A DNA stretch of 24,283 nucleotides, from NCBI GenBank assembly GCA_937952135.1, contig CALFYL010000173.1:1-24283 (forward strand), written 5' to 3'. Each line of letters begins with the position of its first letter. Positions within the stretch are counted from its first letter, which is position 1. Both the position numbers and the translations under genes were made by a program. The notes below the pieces were generated by a model. The model was not told where the DNA came from, did no database searches, and saw only the letters and a program-made list of their open reading frames with translations. Shown one piece after another: positions 16,004 to 23,918 of this stretch. This DNA is from an uncultured Planctomycetia bacterium. GTDB lineage: Bacteria; Planctomycetota; UBA1135; GCA-002686595.

Positions 16004-18397
16004 TCAGGGACAGGTGTCGTTCACCGCGCCGGGCGTGCCGGTGTCGATGCCGAGTCCGAAGGGCGTGCTCGACGAGCACCAGCGATTCGGATCGTCGTTG
16101 AGCACGTGGTCGAGCGTCGCCGGCTCCAGGCTCGCCGAATGCCCGGGCAACGTGGGCCAGATGACGTTGTCGTATTCGACGCGGTCGACTTCGACCTGGT
16201 TCGACGCGATGAGCGCGATCTCGTCGACCGTGTTGTCCAAGCGGAAGGCCGTGAAGCTGTAGCTCGCGTGCACGCTCACGCCGCCGTTCGAAGCCGAGCT
16301 GGCGTTGACGCCGACGACGATGCGCTGGCCCGCGCCCACGAAGATCCCCGCGCCGCCGTTCGAGAGCAGCGCGTCGTCGCCATCGTTGTCGACGAGCCGC
16401 CAGCCCTCGAGGTTCAGCGTGAACGAAGTCTTGTTGTAGAGCTCGATCCACTCGCCCGCGTTATCCGCCACCGCGGTCGGGTCCTTCAGGAACTCCGTGA
16501 TGACGACGTCGCCCTTCGCCGCGGGCGGCGCGAGCGGACAGAACTGCACCTCGAGCGCGGCGGACAAACCGACGCCCGTGCCGTCCGGCTGGAACGGATC
16601 GCGGAACCAGAACTGGTAGAAGCGCTTCGTGCCGGGCATCGTCGCGTCGACCGGCACCGCGTAGGTCACGGAGCCCGCGACGTCGGTTTGCGACAGGCCC
16701 AGGCGCTGCACCGGCGTCGCGACATAGCGCGTGCCGCCGAGGAACGGCACGGCGGCCGAAGCCGTGCCCCAGAACGCGATCGTCGACTTGAGCGGCATGC
16801 CGTCGACGAGCCGGATCGAGAAGTCGTTCGTGTCGAGGCTCGGCGTGCCGATCCACGTGATGTAGGGCGACGTGAGGTTGCTCGTGAGCTTGCCGACGCC
16901 GTAAGCCACCGGCAGCGGACAAAGCGGCGCCTCGTTGTCGTTCGGCGCCCAGGGAGTGCCCAGGTCGCCGCCCGACCACGCGTTGAGCGCCGGCGCGAAG
17001 TTCGAAGCCGACGACGCGCCCGAAGGTTGGATGCGTTCCGCGGAAACTCCGGGCTGCACGCTGATCGCGCCCGCGCCCCAGCTCACGGTTTCCATCACCA
17101 GCCCCGTCCAAGAGCGCAGCGTGAGCGCGCCCGAGTTGTTCGGAAGCGTGAACATCTGCCACGGCGCGTTCACGCCGGGAAACACGTTGCCGTTGCGCGA
17201 GCGGCGGCCGTCCACGCCGACGACGAACTGCGCGCCCGGTTCGAGCAGCGCCTGGCTGCGCAACGTGAAGCTCTGCGCGCCGCTCTGGAACTGCATGCCG
17301 CCGAGGTTGAGCCGCTCGCCCGCCACGTTCTTGAGCTCGAACCACTCGCCGAAACTGTCCGAGCTCGCGAGCGGGTCGATGAGCAGCTCGTTGACCACGA
17401 CCTGCGCCGGCGCCGCGCGCACGCCGGGTTGCTCGAAGGTCGCGAACTCGATCGAGGTCGACGTGGCCGGGCTCGACGCCGTGAACGTCGCGCCGTCGCT
17501 GGTGATCAGAATCGTGCCGTTCACCGCGTTGAACGCGCCCGGATCGCCGCCGGTGGCGAGCACCGTGTCGCCTTCGGTGGTGCACCACTGCACGCGCGTC
17601 GCCGAAGTCGGGCTCCAGGCGTTCACGACCGTCTCGGTCGGGTGGCCGTAGGGATTGTCGTGGCCCGCGGAGTGGATCACGAGGCTCGGGTTGAGGTTGT
17701 TCGCGACCGTGTTGCTCGAGCTCGAGCTCGAGCCGTGGTGCGACGAGATCGCGACCTCGACCTGGCCCGCGAGCGCCGACACGGGTCCCTCGACGTTCGG
17801 CGTGCCGAGTCCGCCGGCGGTGAGGTCGCCGGCGACGTACAGATCGAAGTCTCCGTAGCGCAGCACCATTCCGAGCGAGCGCGAGTTCTCGTCGCCGTCG
17901 TCGCTCACCGAGCCGCCGCTCCAGGCCGCGTCGCGCGAGAGGAACTGAAGCGTCGCGCCGCCGCCGAGGTCGACCGTCTGTCCGATCGTCGCGATCGCGC
18001 GCTTGCCGCTCACGGCCGACAGGTACGAGGTCACGAAGCCGTTCGACGGCCGGTTGTTGTCGCCGCGGTCGTAGGCCGCGACCGCGGGCTTGTAGGCGGA
18101 GTTGTGGATCTCGGTGAGGCCGCCGAAGTGGTCGGTGTGCCAGTGCGTCATCACCGAATAGTCGAGCCCGGTCACCCCGATCGACTGCAGATACGGCCGC
18201 ACGATCGCCGTGCCGTCGCCCGGATTGCCGCCGTCGATGAGCAAGCGCGTGCCGGACGGGCTCTTCACGAACACCGACAAGCCCTGGTCGACGTTGATGA
18301 CGCGAACTTCGAGCTGTTGAGCGAAGGCGAAGGCGCCGAGCAGGGCCAATGCAGCGGCGCGAGCCGCCGAGCGGCCGAGGGGTTGGAACAGGTGCAT
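16004..18397 (-). CDS. Secreted ComEC-like metallo-beta-lactamase with two lamin tail domains
   Basis: The 797-residue protein starts with a signal peptide cleaved near residue 26 (AFAFA-QQ). Residues 27-270 are a metallo-beta-lactamase fold of the ComEC/Rec2 type. HWHTDH at 85-90 gives H85, H87, D89 and H90; AGD (189-191) and SSHHGS (219-223) supply further metal ligands; the domain ends at HSAGHDNPYGHP. A Ser-rich loop follows HHG. Residues about 334-487 and 628-770 are two lamin tail domains (LTD), each beginning VVxNE/ITEFL..DP and carrying GEWxEL. Between them is a beta-rich module ending YQFWFRDP...ALEVQFCP, seen in many planctomycete secreted proteins. LTDs are often found beside secreted nucleases, so an extracellular nucleic acid or phosphoester substrate is plausible but unproven. 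The gene lies 81 bases after the sigma fusion. Confidence 0.9.
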   Translation of the reverse strand: MHLFQPLGRSAARAAALALLGAFAFAQQLEVRVINVDQGLSVFVKSPSGTRLLIDGGNPGDGTAIVRPYLQSIGVTGLDYSVMTHWHTDHFGGLTEIHNSAYKPAVAAYDRGDNNRPSNGFVTSYLSAVSGKRAIATIGQTVDLGGGATLQFLSRDAAWSGGSVSDDGDENSRSLGMVLRYGDFDLYVAGDLTAGGLGTPNVEGPVSALAGQVEVAISSHHGSSSSSSNTVANNLNPSLVIHSAGHDNPYGHPTETVVNAWSPTSATRVQWCTTEGDTVLATGGDPGAFNAVNGTILITSDGATFTASSPATSTSIEFATFEQPGVRAAPAQVVVNELLIDPLASSDSFGEWFELKNVAGERLNLGGMQFQSGAQSFTLRSQALLEPGAQFVVGVDGRRSRNGNVFPGVNAPWQMFTLPNNSGALTLRSWTGLVMETVSWGAGAISVQPGVSAERIQPSGASSASNFAPALNAWSGGDLGTPWAPNDNEAPLCPLPVAYGVGKLTSNLTSPYITWIGTPSLDTNDFSIRLVDGMPLKSTIAFWGTASAAVPFLGGTRYVATPVQRLGLSQTDVAGSVTYAVPVDATMPGTKRFYQFWFRDPFQPDGTGVGLSAALEVQFCPLAPPAAKGDVVITEFLKDPTAVADNAGEWIELYNKTSFTLNLEGWRLVDNDGDDALLSNGGAGIFVGAGQRIVVGVNASSASNGGVSVHASYSFTAFRLDNTVDEIALIASNQVEVDRVEYDNVIWPTLPGHSASLEPATLDHVLNDDPNRWCSSSTPFGLGIDTGTPGAVNDTCP

Positions 18398-18450
18398 GGA
18401 GTCGGCGCGGCGGGGTGGCGATCGAGGGGCGAACGATCGGGAGGGCCCCC

Positions 18451-18460
18451 TTAAGTTACC
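18451..18460 (-). promoter_or_regulatory. AT-rich patch upstream of the metallo-beta-lactamase gene, possible promoter
   Basis: The minus strand reads GGTAACTTAA, the only AT-rich stretch in the 81-bp gap after the sigma fusion gene, about 55 bases before the ATG at 18397. The match to a -10 (TAACTT or similar) is weak. It may give the gene its own promoter. Confidence 0.2.
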
Positions 18461-18478
18461 ACCCCGAGCCCGAGCGGC

Positions 18479-21091
18479 TCACCAGCGCAGCCTCACGGGC
18501 GCCGCGCCGCGCAGTTGCACCGACATGCGCCCCACTTCCTGGCCGTTCTTGCTGAGCACGAGCGTGCGGCAGCGCGAGCTGACGGCGTGCACTCCGGAGC
18601 GCCCGCGCACGAGCTCGACCTCGGTGACGGCGTTCACGCTGCTCCCGCGGATGCGCAGCAGGTCGAGCCCGCGGCCTTCCGCGTCGAGGGCGAGCACCGC
18701 GTCGGCGCGATCGACGGGCTCGGCGAGCTCGAGCTCGAAGTTGCAGCGCGTGTCCGCGACCAGGCGCAGCGCGAGCGGATCGCCCACGCCGCCGAGCTCG
18801 TGTTCGCTCGGAACGAGTCCGTCGCCCCGCACGGTCAAGCGCAAGTCGCCGCGCACGACGTCGCGAAACTCGAAGCGCCCTTCGGCGTCCGTCGTCGCGC
18901 TGGCGCCGGGTTGGCGCATCGTGATGTACACGCTTCCGCCGAAGACGCGCGAGCGCACGCCGAACGCTTCGACCTGGAGCTGCAACTGCGCGTTCGCGAT
19001 GGGCTCGTCGTTGGGGCCGACCAACCGTCCCGCGAGCCGCGGCCAAACGTCGGGCTCGGGCATCACGATCTCGGCGCGGCCCTCGCGCGCGTCGATGGGC
19101 TCGGTCACGAAGATCTGCAGCGAGTCGTCGAGCTGCACCTTCAAGCGGTACGCGCGGCCGCAGAGCCCGCTCAGCTCGAACCGGCCCTGCGCATCGCTGC
19201 GCACCCAGTTCCAGCACGCCGTCGGCGGACCGGGCTGCGAGTAGTAGTCCCAGAAGTGCTCGCCGTCTTCCGCCGGCGCCTGCCCGACGCTCGCGATGGC
19301 TTCGGGCGGCACGAGCGCTCCCGCGGCGAGCGCTTCGACGCTCGCGGGCATGCGTCCGATCGAGCCGAAGCGCGTCGGATCCGCGAGCGAGATGCGCGCT
19401 CCGGCGACGGGTTTGCGTTCGCGGTCGAGCACGACGCCTTGCAGCGCGAACGCAGGGCCCGGCAAGAGCACCTCGACGTGCTCGGGCCATCCCGAATCGC
19501 CGCGCGGTTCGAAGGGCCGCTCCATCCGCGCGGGCAGGAAGCCTTCCTTGACGGCGCGAAGCTCGTCCGTCGTCACGGCCCTCGCAAGCTCGAGCTCGAA
19601 GCGCCCTTCGTCGTCGGTGAGCGCGCTGGTGAGCCCCATCGCGACGCGCGCTCGCGCCGCGGGCCGGCGCTCGGGGGTGAGCACGATGCCGGCGAGCTTG
19701 CCCTCGGCGGCGACCTTCGGACGCGAGAGCACCACCACGACCTCGAGGGACGTCGCGCGCGGCGCCGCCACCTCGAACGGTGCGAAGCCGTCGAGCACGA
19801 CGCGCAGCGCAGCGCCGTCGATCGAGGGAGCTTCTTCGAAGCGGAAGCGGCCCTGCGCATCGGTGTCGCGGCGGAACGAGAGCTCTTGCGCGCCTTCGAG
19901 GTCGACGTCGAAGCGCGCTTCGAAGGCCCGCGGCCGCACGAGGCTCACGCGCGCTCCTTCGAGCGGCATTCCGCGCTCGTCGATCACTTGCCCCGCGAGC
20001 TCGAAGGCTTCGGCGACGAGCACGATCGGCGTCGCGCTCGTGGCAGGCGAGAAGGCGCCGGCCCCCACCGTGATCCAGCGCGCGTCGAAGGCGTCGAGCA
20101 CGCCGCTCGCGCCCTCGACCGGCAACTCGAACCAACCGCCGGCGCCGCTCCGTGCGCGTTCGACGGCGCCGCGCACTCCGACGAGCACACCGGGAAGCGC
20201 CTGGCCATCGCAGGCGAAGACTCGGCCCGCGACGGAGCGCGGCGGCGGCGGCATCGCGATCGCGAGCGCCGCGCTCTCCGACGCCCGCGGGGCTTCGGCC
20301 AGCGGCTCCACGTCCTCGCGCGCGATCTTCAGCGCATCCGCGTCGTTCGAAGTGCTCGCGTCCGCGCGCTCCGGTTGCGCCGCCGCGAACGCGGCCTGCG
20401 ACTCGGCCTGCGTCGAACGCTCGCCTTGCGGCCACCAGATCCACGCCGCGCCGCCGAGCAACAGGACCGCCGACGCCACCAGCAACTTCGAGTTCAACGC
20501 GAGCACTCCCAACGGCCACCACGGGCCTTCTCGAATCCCGAAACACAGCGGCGCGATCGCGCCGAGCCACCCCTCGCGGCCGCCGTCGCGCTCCAGGCGC
20601 GCGCGCAACTGCCGCATCGCGTTCGTCAAGCGGTGCGAGACGAGCGCGGGGGACACTTCGAGGATCCGGGCGATCTCGCGCGGCGGCAGACCGTCGACGT
20701 AGCGCAAGACGACGACGACGCGGAGCGCTTCGTCGAGCTCCGCGACCGCGGCCATCAGGCGGCGGTGCGCTTCGAGCTCCGCGAGCGCCGCGTCGACCGG
20801 CGGCAGCGACTCCGCGCGCGCCGCCGCGTGCTCGCGCTCGCTTCGGCGGCGCGCCGAACGTCGCCGGTGCAGAAGAAAGTTCCGCACCGCGCCGACCAGC
20901 CACGCGCGGCCGGGGCTCTCGCCTCGCCGCTCGCTCGCCCACGCGGCGATGAGCGTTTCCTGCGCGACCTCGTCGGCCGTGTGCTCGTCCGCGGCGAGCC
21001 TGCGCGCGAGGCCCCGCACCCAGGCGAGGTCCTCCATGCGCCTCTCCGCGCTCAGCGTGTGCTCGGCCATCGCGTGTTCGCCCGTACCCAT
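18479..21091 (-). CDS. ECF-type sigma factor fused to a membrane anchor and a chain of carboxypeptidase-regulatory-like domains
   Basis: The 870-residue protein starts as an RNA polymerase sigma factor. Region 2 spans about 20-85 (RRLAADEHTADEVAQETLIAAW, followed by WLVGAVRNFLLHRRRS). Region 4 spans about 112-165 (LDEALRVVVVLRYVDGLPP, then REIARILEVSPALVSHRL as a helix-turn-helix). A hydrophobic helix at about 202-220 follows, so the sigma part should be cytoplasmic and the rest outside. From about 287 on are five beta-sandwich domains of the carboxypeptidase-regulatory/CNA-B type, each with a G-x-V...P-x-x-G-A-x-V pattern and often D-x-x-G-R-F-x-F. They begin near 287, 363, 465, 549 and 686. 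No separate anti-sigma gene is adjacent, so the anchor may itself restrain the sigma domain. An internal ATG (codon 8) is an alternative start. Sigma factors with long extensions are known in Planctomycetota. Confidence 0.88.
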   Translation of the reverse strand: MGTGEHAMAEHTLSAERRMEDLAWVRGLARRLAADEHTADEVAQETLIAAWASERRGESPGRAWLVGAVRNFLLHRRRSARRRSEREHAAARAESLPPVDAALAELEAHRRLMAAVAELDEALRVVVVLRYVDGLPPREIARILEVSPALVSHRLTNAMRQLRARLERDGGREGWLGAIAPLCFGIREGPWWPLGVLALNSKLLVASAVLLLGGAAWIWWPQGERSTQAESQAAFAAAQPERADASTSNDADALKIAREDVEPLAEAPRASESAALAIAMPPPPRSVAGRVFACDGQALPGVLVGVRGAVERARSGAGGWFELPVEGASGVLDAFDARWITVGAGAFSPATSATPIVLVAEAFELAGQVIDERGMPLEGARVSLVRPRAFEARFDVDLEGAQELSFRRDTDAQGRFRFEEAPSIDGAALRVVLDGFAPFEVAAPRATSLEVVVVLSRPKVAAEGKLAGIVLTPERRPAARARVAMGLTSALTDDEGRFELELARAVTTDELRAVKEGFLPARMERPFEPRGDSGWPEHVEVLLPGPAFALQGVVLDRERKPVAGARISLADPTRFGSIGRMPASVEALAAGALVPPEAIASVGQAPAEDGEHFWDYYSQPGPPTACWNWVRSDAQGRFELSGLCGRAYRLKVQLDDSLQIFVTEPIDAREGRAEIVMPEPDVWPRLAGRLVGPNDEPIANAQLQLQVEAFGVRSRVFGGSVYITMRQPGASATTDAEGRFEFRDVVRGDLRLTVRGDGLVPSEHELGGVGDPLALRLVADTRCNFELELAEPVDRADAVLALDAEGRGLDLLRIRGSSVNAVTEVELVRGRSGVHAVSSRCRTLVLSKNGQEVGRMSVQLRGAAPVRLRW

Positions 21092-21191
21092 CGAAAGCAG
21101 GTGTTGCCGCCCGCGGCCGTTTCGCGCCCGGAAAGTGGAGCCGAAATGTGGAGGCGCGCTCCGTGGCCCCGCGGCGGCCGCTCCCCTCGCG

Positions 21192-21197
21192 TATCAT
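21192..21197 (+). promoter_or_regulatory. Putative -10 hexamer TATCAT before the anchored 221-aa protein gene
   Basis: TATCAT at 21192-21197 matches five of six -10 bases and ends 14 bases before the ATG at 21212, so the transcript would have a leader of about 8 bases. No -35 is recognisable. It lies in the 120-bp divergent spacer shared with the sigma-fusion gene. Confidence 0.4.
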
Positions 21198-21211
21198 GGC
21201 GTGCTCCAAGC

Positions 21212-21877
21212 ATGTGGCGCTTCTTCCTAGCTCTGCTCGTGCTCGCGGGCGCCGGCGCCGGCGCGTGGTGGCTCGTGAACGACGGCCCGAGCTTCGCGCA
21301 AGCCGCGGAGCCCGCTCGCGAGAGCTCGCCGACGCCGCTTCCCGCGCCCGCGGCGGACCTGTCGCTCGCATCGGACGCGGCGAACCTCGGAGCGGCCGAG
21401 GCGACGGCCGCGAGCTCGGCGCGCAGCGCAACTCCGCCGACACCCGCGCCGCCCGAAGCCCAGGGCCTCGAGGACGGAGGCGAGGCGCCCGCGCCGAACC
21501 TCGATTTCGGCTGGAAGTACGGCGACTGGAGCGAGGGCGAGATGGAGCAGCGCCTCGCGACGCTCGAGAGCGAGCTCCAACTCGCGCTCGACCGCGAGTT
21601 CCTGCCGCGCTTCGAGCAGGGCCGCTTCGACGAGCGCGCGATCGGCGCCGACGACAAGCGCAGCGTCGCGGAAGTGCTCGCGGAGCACGGCGCGGACGAT
21701 CCGCTGTGCCGCGTGTGGCCGGTGTTCGATCCCTCCGGCGCGAGCAGCCCGACGGCCGAGCAGCGCTTGATCGCGGTCCGCATCGTGTGTTTGTCGCGCG
21801 CGGAGTTCGCGCACCTCGCCGCGCTCGCCGACGAGCGAAGCTGGCTGCGCGGCCGGCTCGCGTCCGACAAGCGCTGA
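21212..21877 (+). CDS. Membrane-anchored protein of unknown function
   Basis: The 221-residue product has a single N-terminal transmembrane helix (about 4-22, WRFFLALLVLAGAGAGAWWL) without a clear cleavage site. An Ala/Pro/Ser-rich linker (about 30-95) follows. A conserved-looking domain from about 97 to the end starts with NLDFGWKYGDWSEGEMEQR and continues with acidic helices and IVCLSRAEFAHLAAL. It contains two cysteines (C166, C193). I recognise no family. It is divergent from the sigma-factor fusion, with which it shares a 120-bp spacer, and is followed after 8 bases by the FGGY kinase gene, so those two are probably one transcript. A TATCAT hexamer at 21192 may be the promoter. Confidence 0.75.
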   Translation: MWRFFLALLVLAGAGAGAWWLVNDGPSFAQAAEPARESSPTPLPAPAADLSLASDAANLGAAEATAASSARSATPPTPAPPEAQGLEDGGEAPAPNLDFGWKYGDWSEGEMEQRLATLESELQLALDREFLPRFEQGRFDERAIGADDKRSVAEVLAEHGADDPLCRVWPVFDPSGASSPTAEQRLIAVRIVCLSRAEFAHLAALADERSWLRGRLASDKR

Positions 21878-21885
21878 CGCGCGCG

Positions 21886-23280
21886 ATGTGGCGCGCGCTC
21901 GCCCTCGACCTCGGCTCGACGCGCCTCAAGCTGGCGGCGCTGGACGAGCGCGGCGCGCTGACCGTGCTGGCGAGCGAACCCGCGCCGCAGGTTCGCGAAA
22001 CCGGCCTCGAGTGCGACTTCGACGCCGAGGAACTCGACGCCGCGGTCGAGCGGTTGCTCGGGCACGCAGCTCAGCTCGATCGAGAGCCGCTTCCGCTCGG
22101 GATCGCGTGCCAACGCTCGAGCTTCCTCGCCTGGGACGCCGCGACGGGCGAGCCGCTCACGCGCGTGCTCTCGTGGCGCGATCGGCGCGCGCAGAGCTGG
22201 TGCGACGAGCAGCGCTCGCGAGCGCCGTGGTACGAAGGCTTCAGCGGCTTGCGGCTCTCGCCGCACTACCTCGGACCCAAGCTCGCCGTGCTCGCTCGCG
22301 CTGGCTTGTTCGGCGAGTCCGCGCGCGAATCCACATCCGCCGCAAGCCGCCGCGAGGTGCGCGTCGGAACGCTGGACTCGTTCGCGATCGCCCGCCGCCG
22401 TCCGCGCGCCGAGCGGCACACGATCGACGCGAGCATGGCCGCTCGAACGCTGCTGTTCGACGTGCGCACCGGCGATTGGAATCCGGACGCGCTCGCCCAC
22501 GTCGGCGCGCCGCGTCGCGCGCTGCCCGATCTGCGTCCGAGCTGCGGCCGAGACGAGGCCCTGTCGGACTCTTTGAAGCTGACGGCGACGCTCTCGGACC
22601 AGGCCGCAGCGTTTCTCGCGGTCTCCGCACCCGGCGCGGGCGACGTGCTCGTCAACCTCGGCACCGGCGGCTTCGTGCTGCGCGAAGTCGAGCGCTTCGA
22701 GCCTCGCGCGGGCTACTTGTGCGGTCCGCTGCTCGCGAACGCGGACGGAGCGATGCGCTGGGCCCTTGAGGGAACGATCAACGCGGGAGCGGCGGGCTTG
22801 GACGCCCTCGGCGGCGCGAGCGAGCCGCCGCGAGCCCACGACGACGAACCCGACTTGTTCTGCGCCCCGGAAGACGGCGTCGGCGCTCCGCACTGGCGCG
22901 CGGAGCTCACGCCGAGCTTCTCGCGCGACGTCACCGCGCTTTCGCCCTCGGCCCGGCGGCGTGCGTTCCTCGAGGGCCTGGTGTTCCGCGTGCGCGAACT
23001 GGTCGAGGCCCTCGATCCCTCGGGGCGCGCGCGCGTGAAGCTCTCGGGCGGCGTGGCGCGCGATCCGTTCGTCGCGCCGGCGCTCGCCACCCTGCTCGGG
23101 CGCGAGCTCGAGATGCTCGACGACCACGAATCGACGCTGCTCGGGGCCGCGCGCCTCGCGGCGAACCTGGCGCCCTTCGCCGATCCGCCGCGCAGCGCGG
23201 TCCGCCCGACCGACGCACCGCTGCGGGCGAAGTACGAACGCTGGCTCGCGTGGCGCGCGAACTATCTGCGGCGAGCCTGA
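21886..23280 (+). CDS. FGGY-family carbohydrate kinase, substrate unknown
   Basis: The 464-residue cytoplasmic enzyme has the two-domain actin-like fold of FGGY kinases, which phosphorylate sugars or polyols such as glycerol, xylulose and gluconate with ATP. The N-terminal phosphate loop is ALDLGSTRLKLAAL (about 5-18). CQRSSFLAWDAATGEPLTRV and SWRDRRAQSW match the substrate-domain strand that reads QRE...WD...G.P...WQDRR in glycerol kinase. The catalytic Asp is in LSDQAAAFL at about 238. NLGTGGF binds phosphate and LSGGVARDPF lies at the adenosine site. It is somewhat shorter than the usual 490-500 residues. Substrate specificity cannot be read from the motifs. It follows the anchored 221-aa gene by 8 bases and converges on slyD with a 13-base gap. 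Confidence 0.9.
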   Translation: MWRALALDLGSTRLKLAALDERGALTVLASEPAPQVRETGLECDFDAEELDAAVERLLGHAAQLDREPLPLGIACQRSSFLAWDAATGEPLTRVLSWRDRRAQSWCDEQRSRAPWYEGFSGLRLSPHYLGPKLAVLARAGLFGESARESTSAASRREVRVGTLDSFAIARRRPRAERHTIDASMAARTLLFDVRTGDWNPDALAHVGAPRRALPDLRPSCGRDEALSDSLKLTATLSDQAAAFLAVSAPGAGDVLVNLGTGGFVLREVERFEPRAGYLCGPLLANADGAMRWALEGTINAGAAGLDALGGASEPPRAHDDEPDLFCAPEDGVGAPHWRAELTPSFSRDVTALSPSARRRAFLEGLVFRVRELVEALDPSGRARVKLSGGVARDPFVAPALATLLGRELEMLDDHESTLLGAARLAANLAPFADPPRSAVRPTDAPLRAKYERWLAWRANYLRRA

Positions 23281-23293
23281 GGGCGCGCGGCGC

Positions 23294-23800
23294 TCAGTGG
23301 TTGTGCGCGCTGCCCGGCCCGTGCGGATGGCCGTGCTGCACTTCTTCCGGCGTCGCGTCGCGCACGCCGCAGAGCGTGACCTCGAAGTGCAGCTCCTGAT
23401 CGGCGAGCGGATGGTTCTCGTCGACGGTGATCGAATCCCCCTCGACGCCGAGCACGAGCATCGTGCGCATGCGGCCCTGCGGATCCTTTCCGCTGAAACG
23501 CATGCCGACCTGGATGTCGACGTTCGGCGGGAACGACTTGCGGTCGAGCGGGTGGATCAACTCGGGCTTCTTGACGCCGTAGGCCTGCTCCGCGGGCAAC
23601 ACCACGGCGACGAAGTCGTTCTTCGTCTTGCCTTCGAGCGCCTTCTCCAGCGCCGGCAAGATGTTCCCCGCGCCGTGCAGGTACGCCATCGGCTTGCCGC
23701 CGCGTCGGTTGGTGTCGAGCACCGCGCCGCTCTTGTCCTTGAGGGTGAAGTAGATGCCGACGACCTTGCCGGGCGCGGCGACTTGGGATTGGAGGGCCAT
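23294..23800 (-). CDS. slyD: FKBP-type peptidyl-prolyl isomerase SlyD with metal-binding His-rich tail
   Basis: SlyD is a cytoplasmic prolyl isomerase and chaperone that also binds nickel and aids hydrogenase and other metalloenzyme maturation. The 168-residue protein has the FKBP strand GAVLDTNRRGGKPMAYLHG and the active-site helix NILPALEKALEGK. The insert-in-flap domain runs from about residue 74 (YGVKKPELIHPLDRKSFPPN) to about 125. The return to FKBP is VDENHPLADQELHFEVTL, followed by the very typical DATPEEVQHGHPHG. The tail is short, with His at 156, 158, 160, 166 and 168, and lacks the long Cys/His run of the E. coli protein. ATG 23800 is preceded by CTCC without Shine-Dalgarno; an upstream in-frame start would add 21 unmatched residues. 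Confidence 0.93.
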   Translation of the reverse strand: MALQSQVAAPGKVVGIYFTLKDKSGAVLDTNRRGGKPMAYLHGAGNILPALEKALEGKTKNDFVAVVLPAEQAYGVKKPELIHPLDRKSFPPNVDIQVGMRFSGKDPQGRMRTMLVLGVEGDSITVDENHPLADQELHFEVTLCGVRDATPEEVQHGHPHGPGSAHNH

Positions 23801-23833
23801 GGAGTGGGGCTCGTTCGGTTTGGAAGCGGCGCG

Positions 23834-23839
23834 AGGATA
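23834..23839 (-). promoter_or_regulatory. Possible -10 hexamer TATCCT for slyD
   Basis: The minus strand at 23839-23834 reads TATCCT, four of six -10 bases, 33 bases before the ATG at 23800, and is the only AT-rich spot in the 118-bp gap between the aminopeptidase and slyD genes. No -35 is recognisable. Confidence 0.3.
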
Positions 23840-23918
23840 GCGGCGCGCGCGCCGAAGCGACACTGCGCAGCGGACAACTGCCGGCGCGGGGCGGCGCGCT
23901 CGTCGGTCGGCGCGCGGC

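Noticed and set aside
14639..18454. 1271-codon plus-strand open frame opposite the MORN and metallo-beta-lactamase genes
   Set aside because: It runs across two well-supported minus-strand genes and their gap. The product is an Arg/Ala/Val-rich artefact of GC-rich antisense sequence.
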